64,000 bases of DNA from Pseudoalteromonas holothuriae (GTDB lineage Bacteria; Pseudomonadota; Gammaproteobacteria; Enterobacterales; Alteromonadaceae): positions 111,246 through 175,245 of the forward strand of contig NZ_CAMAPC010000006.1 of assembly GCF_945859825.1 (NCBI RefSeq). Reading direction: 5' to 3'. Each line of letters begins with the position of its first letter. The stretch's first letter is position 1. The notes below the pieces were generated by a model. That model saw only the letters and a list, made by a program, of their open reading frames with translations, made no database searches and was not told the DNA's origin. The translations under genes were made by a program, and so were the position numbers. Shown piece by piece: positions 62,171 through 64,000 of the stretch.

Positions 62171-64000
62171 ATGGCCTATTCAATTGGCAAAATTCGTGTT
62201 GAAAAAAACAACGCGACCATAACGGGTGCCTATACGCAATTTATTGATGTTGCAAAAGTGCAGCCCGGTGACTTGCTTTATGCAAAATTCAATGAGCAAG
62301 ACACCATTTTACAGGTTGCACAAGTATTAAGTAACACCCAACTGCGTTTAGCACAGTTAGACGGGCAAGTATTTAATCCGTCGATTAGTGGCGACAATCT
62401 GTCCTACGGCATAGTGCAAAACTTTAATAACACCACCAACGCACGTTTAGCCAAAAGTTTAACTGAACTACAAGCTAAGTGGCACCGCCGTGAGCGTGAG
62501 TTAACCGGCTGGTTTCAAAGCAATGAAGCAACATTCCCTGTTACCAACTTTTTGGGAGAACAAAGTGAAATATCTACGCCAGCTGAAATTAATCGCAATG
62601 CAGTAAAAGTAACGCAATTAATTGACGAGTTAGAAGTCATGGTTGCATCAATTGCTCAAGCGGCACAAAATGCTGATGATGCTGCTGCGTCTGCCAGCGC
62701 CGCTGCAGCGAGCAAAACGGCAGCCAAAATCAGCGAAACCAATGCGGCAGCATCAAAAGTGGCGGCCAAATCCAGCGAAGATGCAGCCAAAGCGAGCCAA
62801 AGTGCAGCGGCAGGCTCTGCTATTAGTGCAGGTTTGAGCAAATCGGCTGCAGCGTCAAGTAAAGCGGCTGCTGCAGATTCTGCGGCGGCAGCCTTAGCAA
62901 GCGAAGAAGCATCAAAGGCCAGTGAAACCGCAGTAGCAAGTTCGGCAAGCAGCGCTGCAAGTAGCAAAACAGCTGCGGCGTCAAGTCAGTCTGCGGCGGC
63001 CAGTTCGGCAAATAGCGCAGCAGCCAGTAAAGGCGCAGCCAAAACCAGCGAGACCAATGCAGCAGCATCTAAAGTGGCAGCTAAAGCCAGTGAAGATGCC
63101 GCCAAGGCAAGCCAAAGCGCAGCGACTGGTTCAGCAACAAGTGCAGCAAGCAGCAAGTCAGCGGCAAAAGCCAGTGAAAATAAAGCGGCTGACTATGCAA
63201 GCGCAGCGCTAGCCAGCGAAGACGCATCAAAGGCCAGTGAAACCGCGGCAGCAAGTTCTGCAAGCAGCGCGGCGAGTAGCAGAACGGCAGCGGCGTCAAG
63301 TCAGTCTGCGGCGGCCAGTTCGGCAAGTAGCGCAGCAACCAGTAAAGGTGCAGCTAAAACCAGCGAGACCCATGCAGCAGCATCTAAAGTGGCAGCTAAA
63401 GCCAGTGAAGATGCCGCCAAAGAAAGCCAAAGCGCAGCGGCTGGTTCAGCAACAAGTGCAGCAAGCAGCAAGTTAGCGGCCAAAGCCAGTGAAGATAAAG
63501 CGGCTGACTATGCAAGCGCGGCACTTGCCAGTGAAGGCGCAGCCAAGGGCAGTGAAACCGCAGCAGCAAGTTCTGCAAGCAGCGCGGCGAGTAGCAAAAC
63601 AGCTGCAGCATCAAGTAAGTCTGCGGCGGCCAGTTCGGCAAGTAGCGCAGCAACCAGTAAAGGTGCAGCTAAAACCAGCGAGACCCATGCAGCAGCATCT
63701 AAAGTGGCAGCTAAAGCCAGTGAAGATGCCGCCAAAGAAAGCCAAAGCGCAGCGGCTGGTTCAGCAACAAGTGCAGCAAGCAGCAAGTTAGCGGCCAAAG
63801 CCAGTGAAGATAAAGCGGCTGACTATGCAAGCGCGGCACTTGCCAGTGAAGGCGCAGCCAAGGGCAGTGAAACCGCAGCAGCAAGTTCTGCAAGCAGCGC
63901 GGCGAGTAGCAAAACAGCTGCAGCATCAAGTAAGTCTGCGGCGGCCAGTTCGGCAAGTAGCGCAGCAACCAGTAAAGGTGCAGCTAAAACCAGCGAGACC
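62171..64000 (+). CDS. Stf-like side tail fibre with Ala/Ser-rich repeats (3' end outside the window)
   Basis: The reading frame is open from the ATG at 62171 to the window edge, at least 610 residues. Residues 1-130 form an attachment domain (MAYSIGKIRVEKNNATITGA...LTGWFQSNEATFPVTNFLGE). From about 165 on the protein is almost only Ala, Ser, Lys, Glu and Thr in a heptad-like pattern (AASSASSAASSKTAA), as in the N-terminal part of lambda Stf. Such segments make long trimeric shafts. The receptor-binding tip and any fibre chaperone lie beyond 64000. Confidence 0.85.
   Translation, partial: MAYSIGKIRVEKNNATITGAYTQFIDVAKVQPGDLLYAKFNEQDTILQVAQVLSNTQLRLAQLDGQVFNPSISGDNLSYGIVQNFNNTTNARLAKSLTELQAKWHRRERELTGWFQSNEATFPVTNFLGEQSEISTPAEINRNAVKVTQLIDELEVMVASIAQAAQNADDAAASASAAAASKTAAKISETNAAASKVAAKSSEDAAKASQSAAAGSAISAGLSKSAAASSKAAAADSAAAALASEEASKASETAVASSASSAASSKTAAASSQSAAASSANSAAASKGAAKTSETNAAASKVAAKASEDAAKASQSAATGSATSAASSKSAAKASENKAADYASAALASEDASKASETAAASSASSAASSRTAAASSQSAAASSASSAATSKGAAKTSETHAAASKVAAKASEDAAKESQSAAAGSATSAASSKLAAKASEDKAADYASAALASEGAAKGSETAAASSASSAASSKTAAASSKSAAASSASSAATSKGAAKTSETHAAASKVAAKASEDAAKESQSAAAGSATSAASSKLAAKASEDKAADYASAALASEGAAKGSETAAASSASSAASSKTAAASSKSAAASSASSAATSKGAAKTSET
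62731..64000 (+). repeat. 315-bp tandem repeat array in the side tail fibre
   Basis: Units start at 62731, 63046, 63361, 63676 and 63991, exactly 315 bp apart, each recognisable by CAGCGARACCMATGC. Units 3 and 4 (63361-63675 and 63676-63990) read as identical base for base; units 1 and 2 are increasingly diverged. Each unit codes for 105 residues, which is 15 heptads. The array continues beyond the window. Confidence 0.92.

Noticed and set aside
62656..63968. Long open frames on the minus strand opposite the Ala/Ser-rich fibre
   Set aside because: They are mirror translations of the GC-rich repeat (poly Ala/Leu/Arg composition) and repeat with the same 315-bp period; nothing else supports expression.
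62731..64000. Regular repeats as a CRISPR array
   Set aside because: The period is 315 bp, units are coding and contiguous, and there are no unique spacers or cas genes.
1..64000. tRNA or rRNA genes
   Set aside because: None was recognised on reading both strands; a covariance-model scan was not possible here.

Overview
The window looks like a chromosomal segment of a marine gammaproteobacterium of the order Alteromonadales, most likely Pseudoalteromonas. The basis is the low-GC coding style, the very large carbohydrate-type TonB-dependent receptors with associated flavin halogenase-like and SapC genes, the recC-recB-recD order without an intervening ptrA, and an aminosugar-acid catabolic cluster of the kind described from Pseudoalteromonas prydzensis. 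This is an inference from gene content; no rRNA or other taxonomic marker is present.

Layout. (1) 1-4140: the 3' end of a TonB-dependent receptor, a tryptophan-halogenase-family flavoprotein, a convergent protein with an HxD...H...R iron/2-oxoglutarate-oxygenase pattern, and a decayed IS3-family insertion sequence. (2) 4262-17818: a complete-looking locus for C1-oxidised chitin. It holds an outer-membrane receptor, periplasmic GH20 hexosaminidase, an SMP-30-type lactonase, a sodium symporter, D-aminoacylase-type deacetylase, D-serine-dehydratase-type PLP deaminase, RidA, a PfkB (KDG-type) kinase and an RpiR regulator. Together they would take oxidised chitooligosaccharides to 2-keto-3-deoxygluconate-6-phosphate, acetate and ammonia. 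(3) 18003-28782: SapC, isoaspartyl peptidase, CBS protein, HrpA, a receiver-domain/PilZ pair, a TetR regulator divergent from an Old Yellow Enzyme, and a GGDEF diguanylate cyclase. (4) 28892-37591: recCBD. (5) 38145-44938: Mpo1-like, FHA, CBS, M14 peptidase and PilZ genes, and ettA. (6) 45589-64000: a phage-derived locus that starts directly after ettA and runs off the window end.

The phage-derived locus is the most unusual part. It has two small regulators, lysozyme, holin, P2-type baseplate J and tail I genes with fibre genes, a terminator, an isolated gene resembling only the N-terminus of gpJ, another terminator, and then a lambda-like flexible tail module: tube, G/GT-type chaperone with a -1 slippery site, tape measure, two distal-tail genes, a J-type tip and an Stf-like fibre with a 315-bp tandem repeat. 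No capsid, portal, terminase, integrase or tail sheath gene is visible. It reads as a headless, noncontractile (F-type-like) tailocin carrying a P2-type J/I fibre module, or as a composite of two tail systems.

A family of short mobile repeats (copies A-G, TA-flanked, about 17-bp terminal inverted repeats) is scattered through the host part. The full-length copies lie beside terminator-like hairpins, and the two ends of a copy match each other even where copies differ. A second, more degenerate dispersed repeat occurs at four places.
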